64,000 nucleotides of DNA from Fulvia fulva (Eukaryota > Ascomycota > Dothideomycetes > Mycosphaerellales > Mycosphaerellaceae), in assembly GCF_020509005.1 (NCBI RefSeq), contig NC_063017.1, positions 2,480,001 through 2,544,000 of the forward strand. Direction: 5' to 3'. A model generated the notes under the pieces. It had not been told where the DNA came from, did no database searches, and saw only the letters and a list, made by a program, of their open reading frames with translations. Positions 1 to 11,999 of the stretch are shown one piece after another. The translations under genes and the position numbers were made by a program. Numbering within the stretch: the stretch's first letter is position 1; each line of letters begins with the position of its first letter.

Positions 1-530
1 AGTATCGCGATATAGATTAGGTCCGAACATATCGGGTTAAGGGCCTACCTATATAGAAGGTAAGTCCCGGACGTATATAGCCTAGTATACTAGTATAACT
101 ACCTGTTATAGAACCCGGAGTATATAATACTACGGTGCTCGTAATAGGTAGAAGGACGAGGCTAGTAGAGAGCTAAGGTAGTAAGACGCGACTACTAGTT
201 AATCGTAACGGATAAGCGAGACGTAAGACGGATAGTATAGTAGATACTACTATAGGGCTTTCTTAAACAGTTCGCGCTAGCTAGCGAGATAGAGGAGTAG
301 ATAGAGAAGAGGCGGGAGGTCAAGGGGGTGTAGATAGGGTATTTATTAGAGTAGGCCTATTATACTAGTATACCCTTAATAAGGAAAACACGAAAGAAGG
401 TAAGGTTAAGAACGTATAGGAGAGGAGAGGGGTTTTTACACTATAATACGAGTTTCCCCTTTATAACTAGAAGTAGGTAGTATAGCTATATAGGCTAATA
501 GGCTCTATAATAGTATAATAAACAATATAT
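1..530. repeat. RIP-mutated repeat, family unresolved
   Basis: No open coding region is present and TpA is greatly over-represented, as in the recognised transposons around it. The purine-rich run near 295-330 followed by a 'GGGGTTTTTACAC...CGAGTTTCCCC' stretch near 429-462 resembles in layout the 3' end of the Tad1-like LINEs elsewhere in this window (GGGTTTTCACC...GGGTTTCCC). It could be the tail of a related LINE, but similarity is too weak to be sure. Confidence 0.4.
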
Positions 531-650
531 AGTATCGCTAGTATTAGTATTAGTGTTAGTAGATACTAGGTGTCCGGATATTTACTAGCCTATAGGCTAG
601 TAAACCCTAGTTACGTAATCTAGTTATAAAATATACCTATACCTATATAC
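531..650 (-). repeat. Copia-type LTR, reverse, interrupted
   Basis: Read on the minus strand this matches the forward copia LTR copies at about 13403-13553 and 26511-26622, including the segment around GTTTACTAGCCTATAGGCTA. The match stops at 650, where the gypsy LTR begins, and resumes at 11712 after the gypsy element ends (11712-11741 supplies the missing LTR end). The LTR was therefore present first and was split by the gypsy insertion. The outer boundary below 531 is uncertain. Confidence 0.75.
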
Positions 651-1066
651 TGTTATAGTCTCCCTATAGAGTGTATAGAAGGTAGGGACAGAAGAGCCTT
701 AGAGTGCTTAGAAGTCGTTAAGAAGTAAAAGTCTAGCTTAGTATATAAGCGCTAAGAATTATATACCCCGTAATATTTACTACGGGACCCTAGAAGAAGC
801 ACGTAGAAGACTCGGAACGTAGGGCAGGTTAGAATAAGGTTTTGAGTAAAGCTACTAAGCGCGGCTTCGTACGGGTTAGCCCTATTAATACGGGGACACG
901 TACTCGCGAGGGTCGCGTATAAGTATCCGGCCTTCCCTAGGCCTCTCTTACTTTCTTCGTCTTTCGTTTTATATAGCAATTATACTATACCCTTTTATAT
1001 CTACACTTCGTACCTATATTCTCGCTTTCACCCTTATATCTTATAGGCTAGGCTCTCGCCCTAACA
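651..1066 (+). repeat. 5' LTR of gypsy element
   Basis: Begins TG and ends CA at the junction with the internal region. It is nearly identical to 11297-11711; the visible differences are mostly C/T or G/A changes at CpA/TpG, as RIP predicts. Confidence 0.9.
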
Positions 1067-1099
1067 TTATAAAAGACTAACAAACCGTTAACCACTCGA

Positions 1100-2330
1100 G
1101 TCATCCTTATAGGTGACTACGCCACCGATAGAGGTGTTAACCTCGACAACCAAGACACTCTATTCCACTTTAGTAAGTGGACTAACATCCCCTTCTCGAA
1201 CGCCGCTACCTTCGGTACCTAGGTAAACGCTAACCCCGACACCGCCTACGCTCTTATTAACCGCACCGTCTCCTCTTTCCGCGAGACCGCCTAGTAGGTC
1301 GAGCAAGCAAACAACTAAGTAACATACCTTTAAGGTATTATAAACACCTTCTAGAACCTCGCCCCGTACGCCGACGACAACTACCGCTAGTACTTCTCTA
1401 AGAAGGTCAACGACCTAGACGAGTTCGACGGCAATAAGAGCAAGTTTAAGGCATTTAAGACACAGCTCACTATTAAGCTATTAGCTAATACCGACCACTT
1501 TCCGTAAGAGAAGGACAAAGTTACGTACGTCTTCTCCCTCCTTCGGGGAGACGCCGCGACTTAGGTATAACACTATATCGATAACGCTACGTAGACTATC
1601 GGCTACCCGGACGTCCTCACCTTGATGTAGGACCTCCGTGCTGCCTTTAGTGATCTAGACCGTAGAGCTACCGCCTAGAACGCTATCTATAACCTCCTAT
1701 AGAAGAACAAGAGCTTCGCCGAGTACCTCGCGGCCTTTAACCGCGACATCGGGTTTACCGGCTATAACGAAGAGACTAAGAAGAGCACTCTCCGCCGTGG
1801 TTTGTTAGTAGAGCTTCTTCGAGCCCTCGAGGACAAGGACGTCGGTACTATAAGCTTCCGTAAGCTCGTCGAGACCTACTAGCGCCTCGACTCTAATATA
1901 AAACATACCGCCTCTCTCCTCGCTTCCCGTTCTTAAGGTCGTTAGCCTCGTAGTCCCGGAAGCCACTTCGCTACTCTACTAGGCGCCGCCGCTCCTACGG
2001 CTCTCCCTCCCGTCTCTATAGGTAACGCTATAGATCTTAGCGCTAGTGCCGCCGTCCCTCGAGTCTAGGGCCTCGTTAACGGTAAGCTCACTCCCGAAGA
2101 GAAGCTTCGCCGTCGCTAGGCCGGACTCTGCACCTACTACGGCGGTCTAGGCTATATCGTAGCTAACTGTCCGTAGCTCGCTACCCGTAACGCCCGCAAC
2201 CCGGTTCGCGGCGCTATCGGCGCTATCGAGCCTACTCCTACTACTCCCGCTAAGTAGGAAAAAGCCTAGGTCTTCCTTATCGACGCGATAAAGACTAAGA
2301 ACAACGTTTACCGAAAGTAAAGAGAGGAAA
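1100..2330 (+). pseudogene. Gypsy gag, RIP-degraded
   Basis: Capsid-like polyprotein of the gypsy element. Conceptual reading in one frame with stops at former Gln/Trp positions gives a charged helical region, then a basic stretch, then a single zinc knuckle at about 2126-2172. There the pattern C-x2-C-x4-H-x4-C is recognisable but reads C-T-Y-Y-G-G-L-G-Y-I-V-A-N-C: the second Cys and the His are Tyr codons, exactly the TGC-to-TAC and CAC-to-TAC changes RIP makes. There is no continuous frame and no plausible protein. Confidence 0.75.
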
Positions 2331-2339
2331 GAAGTTAAG

Positions 2340-5300
2340 GATCAATATAGTATAGCTAGACCTATACGACGAGACGGGTAAGGACTACGCTTATAAACCG
2401 TTCGTTACGAATATAAATATCGGCTTAAAGAAACTCTCTTCTTCTAATCTTACTCTTATAGACACTAGCGTACTAGGCGAGTCTTTTATAGACTATAAAC
2501 TCGCGACCTCTCTTAACCTCGAACCCTAGGAACTAAAGTACCCTCGTACCCTTAAACTGTTTAACGGTACGGAGACTACTACTAGTAAGATTACTTATAT
2601 TATACATACGTTAATCACCCTCGGAGGCAAGCGTATGTCGATCACTAGCTTCCTTACGTCCCTACCGTATCAAAAGTTTATCCTCGGCCTCCCCTAGTTT
2701 AGACGATACCGACCTATTATCGACTAGACTTCCCTTACTATTAGCTTCCCTCTAGAAGTTCCTCCGGTACCTCCGCCTTCTCCGCCGCCTTAGCGCGGTC
2801 CTAAGTATACTAAGATCTTCTAGGTGAACGCCGCTACCTTTACTACTACTACTAAGTATCCTAAAGCTCAAGTCTTCGCCGCCTCTCTCCGCGATATTAA
2901 TATCGCCCTCGAGAAGCTCGATAAGAAGCGTATACCTACCGACCCTACTACGAAGGTCCCTCCTTAGGTACACTACATCCTCTACGTATTCGATACTAAA
3001 GCCGTAGACGAGCTGCCTCCTTATCGCCCTTACGACTATAAGATTAAGCTAGAAGAAGGTGTAGAGACACCGTTCGGACCGCTATATTCTATGTCCCGAG
3101 AAGAGCTTATCGTCCTTAAGAGATACCTCGAAGAGAACCTAAAGAAGGGGTTTATTCGAGCGAGCCGTTCTAGCGCTAGTAGTCCCGTTATGTTCGTTAA
3201 GAAGCCCGGCGGTAGCCTACGCTTCTACGTAGACTACCGAGGCTTAAACGCTATTATAAAGAAGAACCGCTACCTAATACCGTTAATTTAGGAGACGCTC
3301 GAACGCCTCTCTAAGGCCAAGTACTTCACTAAGCTCGATATTATCGCTACGTTTAACAAGTTACGAATAGTAGAAGGATACGAGTATCTTATAGTATTTC
3401 GTACTCGCTACGGGCTATTCGAGTCGCTTATTATACCCTTCGGCGTTTATAACGGGCCTAGTACCTTCTAGAACTTTATTAATAATATCCTTTAGGAGTT
3501 CCTCGATCAGTTCTATACTACCTATATCGACGACATCCTAGTCTATAGCGAGACTAAGGAGGAGCACCGCGAGTACGTCTATAAGGTCCTTTAGAAGCTC
3601 GTAAACGCCGGCTTATAGCTCGATATTAATAAGTACGAGTTTAAGAAGACCGAAGTCAAGTTCCTTAGTTTAATTATTACCGTAGACGGCATTAAGATAG
3701 ACTAAGAGAAGATCGACGCTATCGTTAAATAGGATACTCCTATAAACGTTAAGGAGGTCTAGGGTTTCCTAGGCTTTACTAACTTCTACCGCCGCTTTAT
3801 CTACGCATTCTCGGGCGTAGTACGCCCTCTAACGAAGCTTACGCGTAAGGGTAAGAAGTTTGTCTAGACCGACGAATACTAGGAGGCTTTTGACTTGCTT
3901 AAAGCGAAGTTTATTAAGAACCCGCTTCTATAGCACTTCGATTTCGAACTAGAGACCCGTATAGAGACTAACGTATCCGACGGCGTAGTAGGCGGTGTCC
4001 TACTATAACGCCGCTCGCCTGAATCTCCCTAGTTACCTATCGCCTTCCTCTCTAAGAAGATAACCGCTACGGAGTATAACTACGAGATCTACGATAAGGA
4101 GCTTCTCGCTATCGTTAAACCTTTTAAAGAGTAGCGCCCCGAGCTCGAAGGCTCTACTATACCCGTCTAAGTAAGCTCCGACTATAAGAACCTCGTCTAC
4201 TTTATAAAGAGCAAGCTACTTAACCGTCGCTAGGCCCGCTAGAGCGAGTTCCTCTCCCGGTTCAACTTTATAATCTCGTATACGCCCGGTAAGGCCAACT
4301 CGATAGCCGACGCCCTTATCCGCCGCCCTAGTAGCTCTCTAGTTAATCGAAGAGGGGGCTAGTAAATCGTAGAGCAACAAGTCATTAAAGAGTATAACCT
4401 CTCTTCCGAGCTTCGAGAGTACCTATCGAACGGCTAGCCTACGCTCGCCGCTTCCTTTACTACTCTCGTACTCGCTCCTACCTACCTTAACGAAAGTGAT
4501 AATAAATTCGAGCCTAAAGAATACGCCTCGGACGCTAAGGACTTAAACGACAATAAAGAGGGCTTAGTAACGACCGACGGCTCATCCGAATTAGACTTTA
4601 AGGGGTTTAATAATAAGGAGCAACCTAAAGGCATTATAGTACGAGTACGAATAGCGTACGATACCGACCTAGACGCCTAAGAGTTAGTTTAGGCCCTTAA
4701 ATCTAGCGCGAGGACATTCCCGGGCTTCTCGCTATCTAAGTACGAGCTCTAGGAAGGTGTCGTCTACTTCCGTAAGAAGCTTTACGTACCGTAGCCCGAA
4801 GGCTCTAATATCCGAGCTAAGATTCTTCAAATCGTCTACGACTCCGCCTCTAGGGGTCACCTAGGCGTAGCTAAGACCTATAAGCTCCTCGCTAGGTATT
4901 ACTAGTGGCCGTATTCCTAGAAGGACGTCCGCCGCTACGTACTAAACTACGCTACTTACCGAAGAGCTAAAGCTAACCGCTACCGCCCCTACGGTCTCTT
5001 ATATCCTCTCCCGGCTCCTAATCGTCCGTAGAAGTACATTACTATAGACTTTATTACCGATCTTCCTTACGGTAAGACCTTTAGCGGCGTAAAGGCAAAG
5101 GCCCTTCTAGTGATCGTAGACCGTTACTCTAAGGACCGGTATATAATCCCGTACTAGAGTATAACCGTAAAGAAGACTACTCGCTTATTCTACGAATTCG
5201 TCTAGCGCTTTTAAGGCCTCCCGGATAGTATCACCTCTAATAGAGGCTCCTAGTTTATCTCGTACTTCTAGAAGCGTCTATATACTATCCTAGGTATTAA

Positions 5301-6110
5301 GCATAACCTCTCGACTAGTTTTTAGCTACAGACCGACGGCTAGACCGAAATTACGAACGCTATTCTCGAACTAGTCCTTCGTTACTTCGTCGACTACTAC
5401 TAGAAGGATTGGCCTTAGTATATCCCTACGGTAGAGTTCGCTACTCGTAACTAGGACTCGGAGACTACTAGCTACTCTCCCTTCTATACTACGAGAGGTT
5501 ACTACCCTCGTATAGGTATAGAACTAGAAGAGCCTCTCCCGCCTACCGAAGACGTAAACGAGTAAGTAGTAGACGAGTTCGCTACTATACTCTTATAGAC
5601 CTATAAAGAAGTCTACGACGAGATAGTATACGTATAAGTAATCTACGAGGATCAAGCTAATCGTCGTCGCTAGCTAGCTCCCGAGTACTAAGTAGGCGAT
5701 ATAGTATACCTTAATTCTAAGAACATTAAGACGGACCGCCCCTCTAAGAAGCTAAGCTAGAAGAACCTAGGTCCTTTTAAGATTACCGAGCGTATTAATT
5801 TATACGCCTACCGTCTAGCTCTTCCTACGAACATAAAGATCTACGACGTCTTCTATCCCGTACGCCTTCGACCGTCGGCTAAGGACCTATTCCTAAACTA
5901 AAACTAAGACATACTAGGTTCTCCCGATAAAGTAGAAGTCGACGAGCCGGTTAACCTACCTTCTAACGACTATACCGTCCGTAAGATCCGGGGAATCCGC
6001 GTAGAGCCTAACGACATTAAAGGGCTACCGCCGATTAAGTATAAAGTCGAATAGTAAGGTTGCCCTAAGTAGGATATCTTATAGGAACCTATCTAATATA
6101 TTATCTTTAA
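2340..6110 (+). pseudogene. Gypsy pol (PR-RT-RNaseH-IN-chromodomain), RIP-degraded
   Basis: The longest clean piece (3091-3291) carries the RT block [11 protein letters not shown] after [12 protein letters not shown]. Downstream are the YIDDILVYS catalytic block near 3521-3550, an RNase H block near 3967-4005 (T-N-V-S-D-G-V-V-G-G, first Asp now Asn), an integrase zinc region near 4856-4970 with Cys changed to Tyr, integrase-core pieces including DFITDLPYG near 5050 and GLPDSITSNRGS near 5216, and a chromodomain-like tail near 5970-6095 in which aromatic Trp codons are TAG. Domain order identifies a chromovirus of the Ty3/gypsy group. The 3' end is cut by the LINE insertion. Confidence 0.85.
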
Positions 6111-7079
6111 TTCTTAACATAGACTTATCGATCTCTACGCCAAAACACGACACATTCGAAAGCTCTTATCAAGGCCATTCTAACGATATAAAAAGCAGGC
6201 CACTGCCCCTAGGACTGAGGGAGTTCTACCTCATTCAATCTGGACAGCTTGAAGATCTCTTCACCCTGTTTCTTCAGCTCTAAACGCCGCGGAGGTGCCT
6301 AGCTACATTAGGCAACTCCTAGGTAATAGTAGCCTAGGCTACGGTACTAACGGCGCCTACGGCCCTATAGGCGAAGCCCCCCTAAGACAACTAGTAGTAA
6401 CTTATAGAGGACGCAAAAAGTATAGAAACTAACGATCAGCTCCCTTACCGGTCTCTATAGGTAATGATCACTTAGCTACGTACGGCGCTTGTACTGTCGT
6501 ATTACCGAGGGCAACAAGAAATAAGGACGACGTCCTAGGCGATTAGTAAGGCCACCCGGAATCAACACCCCTATAGCTAGGTATCGGTCGCGGCATCGAT
6601 ACTAGGCCCCCGCCTAACGCACGATATAGTTACGATCCGTATTGTAGCAAAGGAAGACTAGGCCGAAGTTACGAAGCTATCGAACAAGGAGCTCGCCTAA
6701 CGAATCAACTAACTAGGAGTAGTCGTAGTGAACTAATAGTCTAACGGCACTCTATAGATCTATACTAGCTCTGCTACTACTAGGAGGCACCTAGAGGCAT
6801 AGCTATAGTAGGTATCTAAGGTTGCGGTATTAGCGAAGGTCTTAACGAAACAATTCACGATCCTAGTCTACGACATGCCTAAGGAGTTTGACCTAACTAA
6901 CCAGGGTCACCTACGCGCTCTCTAAGAGGACAACCCGGTCACTCTTAACTCTCTAATCTAGAAGGCGACTTGGCTCTATAGGAAATGGCTAGAAGGCAAG
7001 AAGGCCTCGGCGCTAATAGTATAGCTATAAGACGCGAAAGCGGCGGATCTAGCGATAGAACAAGGCCTAGTCTTGTAAT

Positions 7080-7560
7080 ATAGCCTTAAGATAGTAGAAA
7101 AGCACTCCTTATCCTTTCGTGTCCTCTAATGCTTCAAATGCTAACAGTATAGACACTAAACCTACACGTGCATAAATAAGCAGGCCTGCTCGAACTATGT
7201 AGGAGACTATATATCTAGGGACTATACATCGACTACGAGACGGTACGCGAACTGTCCGGGGCACTACCTATCGTATAGTACGGAGTGCCTATAGCGGAAA
7301 CTAGCGAAAAACAAGGCAATCATAAACAGAACCGTCGCCCTAAGATTCTACGGCGACCGTAAGGCTAGCCTACACCGGAACTAACTAGCGGCGGTCGGGT
7401 ATAAGCGCCCTAGGGCCGAGAACGATATAAAGGATGCGTAGCCTAGGGCGTACGGGAGGCCACGTGCTCTACTAGCTACGGCGAGGGAATCTAACTAGGC
7501 CCGGCTCCCCTTTAGTACATAGCCGATAGGCGTAGACTAGGACGTATAGGGCAGTAGGAT
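7080..7560 (+). pseudogene. LINE ORF1 zinc-knuckle region
   Basis: The segment reads CFKC near 7135, followed by Cys-rich spacing typical of the CCHC knuckles in the gag-like ORF1 protein of Tad1/I-type LINEs (for example ANCPGHYLSY near 7248). Stops replace Gln codons. Only this C-terminal part of ORF1 is recognisable. Confidence 0.6.
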
Positions 7561-7619
7561 ATAGGACGATATAGAGGAAATGATTGTCGATGCCGATAAC
7601 TAGCCTCGACACGCTTAGC

Positions 7620-10600
7620 ATCATCTAGTATAACGTCAACTATAGTAAGGATATAGTCTAGAACCATTTCCTATACGAGGCGGACCCGCGCGTCCACCAC
7701 ATCCTTATAATCTAGGAGCTATAGATTAACCCGTACTATAAGAGACTAACGACCTACAAGTCACTAGGCTACACGACATGCCTACGAGGCGACGGTAGAC
7801 CCCGCACGTGCTTCTATATTAGCAAGGACATACTAGAATCCGACTAGGAGGTAGTGTACTACGTAGACGAAGAAGGCGGGGGCGATATTACCTCCCTCTA
7901 CGTAGGTAGCACCTAGATACACAACCTATATATACAACCGCTAGCCTCGAGGTCTAGCCGCGACCTAGGGGTCTGTAGACACCTAGACAGTGCGCTTAAG
8001 AGACAAGGGTACTACATCGTAGTAGGAGACTTCAACATATACTACCCTTCCTAGGAAAGCCTTATATAGCCGCACCCTATAGCCGACGAAGTACTCGACT
8101 TGATAGCGAGCAACGCAATTGCCCTTAATACCCCGAAGGACCTAGGTACCTAGAAGAGAGGGGGACTCTAAGGCACAATCGACCTCTCCTAGATCTTAGA
8201 TAGCTACTACTACACGGTAACCTACTATAGGATCGAACATAAACTCGAGGCGTCGTTAGACTATATACTAGTCAGGACCTCTATTACGACACAGATATAA
8301 CGTATACTAGCGAGAACCCCTAAGCTAAACTAGGGAAAGGCCTACTAGGCCAACATCTAGGCGTACCTCGATAACTCTAAGAGGCTAGTATAGATCGCGT
8401 AGTAGTAATATAACAGTAAAGACGAGATAGACGAAGTAGTCTAGGGGTTGACAGACGAAATAAGAAAAGCGACCTCACTTCACGTTCCGCTTGCCTAACT
8501 AACGATATAGTCTAAACTATACTAGACGCCGGAGTACACTACGGTAGTAAGAGAAGCAAGGAGAGCCCGCCGGGTGTGGACGAGCAGCTATAGCGAGGAG
8601 GCCTAGAACGTATATAGGGAGGCATACTAACAGAAGAAAGCTATAATACGGAGGGAGAAAGTAGTCGGCTAGAGGGCTATAGTAGAAGAAATCGCCGGTA
8701 AGCTAGAGAGGATGTAGAAGCTAGCGAAATGGGCCCGACAGGACCCTATATAGGGCCCCTCCTTCTCTATCCTAGCGCTATAATCGCCTAGTGGCCCGGT
8801 TAGCGACCCCGAGGCCAAGGCGCGTCTACTGGCTAGCAAGTTCTTCCTACCCCTAGTCGAGGCTGATCTAAGCGACATAAACAGCTCTACTCCCCTAGCC
8901 CCTAGCATCGCGGTCTAATAGGAGGTGTCCGAGGGAGAAGTTACCGCTATGCTAAGGAAGTTGCCGGCGAAGAAAGCCCCGGGGCCGGATAGGATCCTAA
9001 ACGAGCTACTAAGGAAGTGTAGAGATTAACTAGCCCTAGCAGTTATAGCGATCTTTAACGCCTACCTACAGACCGGATACTACCCGATAGCTTTTAAACA
9101 ATCGACGACAGTGGTCCTACGTAAGCCGTAGAAGGAAGACTATACGTAGGTAAAGTCGTACCGCCCAATTGCGCTCCTTAACACTCTTAGGAAGGCGCTT
9201 AAGAAGCTAGTTATAACGAGACTCTCCGAGGCGGTAGAGGAACACTCCCTACTCCCGGACACCTAGATAGGTACGCGCCTATAGCGATCGACGCTATCCG
9301 CGATAGAACTTATCACCTCTTAGGTAAAGGCCATCTAGTATAAGAATAGGGACAAGGTAGCTTCCTTACTTAGCCTAGACATATCGGGAGCCTTCGACTA
9401 CGTGTTATACCCGCGGCTTCTCTATATCCTAAGGTCGAAAGGACTCCCTAAGTGGCTTATCAACTTCGTACGGTCCTACCTCTAAAACCGTAGTATGTCG
9501 ATCCTAGTCGGCTAGTACAGAAGCCCATTTTAAGCAGTCTATACTAGAATCCCGTAAGGCTTAACGCTAGTACCTATTCTGTTCCTCTTCTTTATAGCGA
9601 CGCTACTCCTAGCCCTAGAATCCTAGAACACCGCTACGAGCGGCTTCGTAGACGATATAAACATCCTAGCGTAGTCTTCCTCGACTAAGGAGAACTGTAG
9701 GCTACTAGAAGAGAAGCACAAGATCTACGAGGACTAGGCTAGGAGGTACGGGGCTCGGTTTGCCCTAGAAAAGTACAATCTAATACACTTTACGCGCCGG
9801 CCACGGTTCCATAATATACAAGCTTCTATCTAGATATAGGGGCACATAACTAACCCGGCAAATTAGCTTAGGATCCTCGGACTATAGGTGGACCCGGCGC
9901 TACGGTAGAGGAAGCACGTATAGGCAATATTACGGAAAGCTAAACAGAATATAGCATTATACTAGAGGCTTACTACGTCTATATAGGGGGCGGACTTCCG
10001 GTAGTTACGACTTCTATATACGGCTATTATACGGCCAGTCCTTACCTATAGTAGCCAAGTGTAGTCCTTAGGCGAGAGGGCCTGCCTATCGAAGGGACTC
10101 GTCGCGCCGCTAGCGAAGATCTAAAACCAATGCCTAAGGAAGGTCACCGGGGTATATAAGTCGATACTAACGAGGATACTTAAGTACGAGACCGCTATAC
10201 CGCCGATCGACCTATATATCTAGGGACTACGGACCTCCTACTTAGGCAAGTCGGTATAGTACTTAGTATAGAAGGTCATCGCTAGTATAGTCGTAAGGGC
10301 CCGCGAATTAGTACTAGCGTATAAGGGCATTCGACCCGGAAACGAGCCGAACTACCGGGTAAGGGACGAACAGCTAGTAATATAATAGGAAGGTAAGAAA
10401 TCGTTTATAGAGCAACTATAGAAAGAGAGGTGGAACAACTAGGTTGTAGGGTATAGTGGACGCCCTTAGCTAGCGGGACAAGCTAAGGAATAGTTAGCTA
10501 CAAAATCCGCGGTTAAGTACCCCCCGAAGCTTATCTACTACCGCCTTACGAGGGCATAGAGTAGCATAGCAACCTAACTACGAAGCGAACACATCGGCCT

Positions 10601-10920
10601 CTAGGGGTACCTATTATAGAGGAAGGTTCTAGGATACACGAATACTAGCTGCCCCTACGGCTATCGCTCCTAGAACGTACGGCACGTACTCCTCGTCTGT
10701 CCGAGGTGGTCGCTAGGAAGGGGGGAGTGGATAGTAAAGGCGAGGAACCGGACGATTAGGGCACTTCTTAACAACGCTAAAGACCTACGGCGTATTACGA
10801 ACTGGATACTAGAGAAGGGCTGGCTAGAACAGTACCGCCTAGTAGGAGCAGTATAGGAAGAGAGGACACGACGTAGCGCGACGAGACCGGCTAGGAGCGG
10901 GGGCTAACGGGGTAGTGACA
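7620..10920 (+). pseudogene. LINE ORF2 (endonuclease-RT), RIP-degraded
   Basis: Endonuclease-reverse transcriptase polyprotein. Visible blocks in order: VVGDFN near 8020 (AP-endonuclease catalytic region), KAPGPDRI near 8973, LDISGAFDYV near 9380, FVDDINILA near 9645 (RT active site), then a C-terminal Cys/His motif near 10655. In-frame TAG and TAA codons appear mostly where Gln or Trp are expected. No functional frame remains. Confidence 0.8.
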
Positions 10921-11296
10921 TAGACTACGTACGTTTAGAGGGAAAGCTAATCTAGACAAGGAGTAGTCGGGGGCGGGAAGGGTTTTCACCTATTCGGGTT
11001 TCCCTTTATATATAATAATAGATATATACCTATATAGGCCGGATAGGGTCCTAGAACAGGGGAATGACAAATCTATCTATTATCTTTAATCGTTAAGCAA
11101 TCGTAGAATACTACGCCCGCGTAGACGGCCTAGAGGTTAATATCGGTAGGCTTTTCGAATCTAAGCTCTTCGACGGGGCTTACTAATAGTATATCGACTA
11201 TAACATTAGGCCTAAGCCTAGTACTAAAGCTGAACATCCTCGATATATAGAACTACTACGGCTTCGTAGGAACTTAGCTTTGTTCGGGGGGGCTAC

Positions 11297-11711
11297 TATT
11301 ATAGTCTCCCTATAGAGTATATAGAAGGTAGGGACAGAAGAGCCTTAGAGTGCTTAGAAGTCGTTAAGAAGTAAAAGTCTAGCTTAGTATATAAGCGCTA
11401 AGAATTATATACCCCGCAACATTTACTACGGGACCCTAGAAGAAGCACGTAGAAGACTCGGAACGTAGGGCAGGTTGGAATAAGGTTTTAAGCAAAGCTA
11501 CTAAGCGCGGCTTCGTACGGGTTAGCCCTATTAATACGGGGACACGTACTCGCGAGGGTCGCGTATAAGTATCCGGCCTTCCCTCGGCCTCTCTTACTTT
11601 CTTCGTCTTTCGTTTTGTGTAGCAATTATACTATACCCTTTGTATCTGTACTTCGTACCTATATTCTCGCTTTTACTCTTATATCTTATAGGCTAGGCTC
11701 TCGCCCTAATA
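11297..11711 (+). repeat. 3' LTR of gypsy element
   Basis: Direct repeat of 651-1066. It follows a short G-rich polypurine-like run near 11285-11292. Its outer end is followed by the TATAC duplication and then by the remainder of the reverse copia LTR. Confidence 0.88.
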
Positions 11712-11999
11712 TATACTTAACCTACGGCCTATATATTCTTAATAGTATATACCGTATACTTACGATAGTATAGTATAACTAGGTCGTTAACGTAAAAAAA
11801 GAATATAACCTAATTGTTATAGTAGATATATTCGGAGTCCGATAGGGATCCTAGTCTAAGGGAGGCTAGCGTCTCGGTTAGAGAGTTATACTATAATAAA
11901 GAGGACTCCTTTAGACCGTAGAGGGCCTTAACTAGCTTAAGGGCGTATCTAGTATTATTAGATAGCCTATTAAATCTAGGAGGTAGTTATAGATATATA
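11712..11999 (-). mobile_element. Reverse copia remnant: LTR end plus RT piece
   Basis: 11712-11741 completes the reverse copia LTR split by the gypsy element. Continuing on the minus strand, about 11990-11760 reads as copia reverse transcriptase: KALYGLKESSLLQYNSL is visible, followed by a YVNDLVILY block where the second catalytic Asp has become Asn. RNase H, expected between RT and LTR, is missing, so the element carried an internal deletion. Its upstream side is cut by the pogo element beginning at 12000. Confidence 0.65.

Larger units (their letters stand above)
6142..11080 (+). mobile_element. Tad1-like LINE, copy 1 (near full length)
   Basis: Non-LTR retrotransposon of about 4.9 kb with two former reading frames. 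ORF1 carries zinc-knuckle remnants near 7130-7270. ORF2 carries an AP-endonuclease block (VVGDFN near 8020) and a reverse transcriptase with SLDISGAFDYV near 9377 and the catalytic FVDD near 9646. Near 10650-10710 is a C-terminal Cys/His motif (CPYGYRS...VLLVCP). The 3' end is GACAAATCTATCTAT, a short ATCT-repeat tail found on all copies here, as expected from target-primed reverse transcription. TATCTTTAAT occurs just before (6102-6111) and just after (11081-11090) and may be part of a target duplication, but about 30 bases separate the left copy from the recognisable LINE start. This copy keeps more CpA/TpG than copies 2 and 3. Confidence 0.85.
651..11711 (+). mobile_element. Ty3/gypsy chromovirus, RIP-dead, with nested LINE
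   Basis: Direct LTRs of 416 and 415 bp (651-1066, 11297-11711) flank an internal region with gag, protease, reverse transcriptase, RNase H, integrase and a chromodomain-like C-terminus, in gypsy order. The left LTR starts TGTTATAG and ends TAACA; the right copy has TATTATAG and TAATA, the TG/CA termini changed to TA by RIP. The 5-bp sequence TATAC occurs at 646-650 and 11712-11716 and is the target site duplication. The element sits in a reverse copia LTR and is itself interrupted by a LINE at about 6142-11080, so its own length is about 6.1 kb. Internal frames carry many TAG/TAA stops, so it is not autonomous. Confidence 0.9.

Noticed and set aside
8669..8908. Minus-strand open frame that recurs in three LINE copies (also 17697-17906 and 62913-63152)
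   Set aside because: It is antisense to LINE ORF2. RIP removes CA/TG, which leaves few antisense stops here, and the recurrence is explained by the repeat itself.
651..11711. Considered as a single unusually large 11-kb element
   Set aside because: Almost half is a separate LINE that also occurs elsewhere in the window with the same ends.
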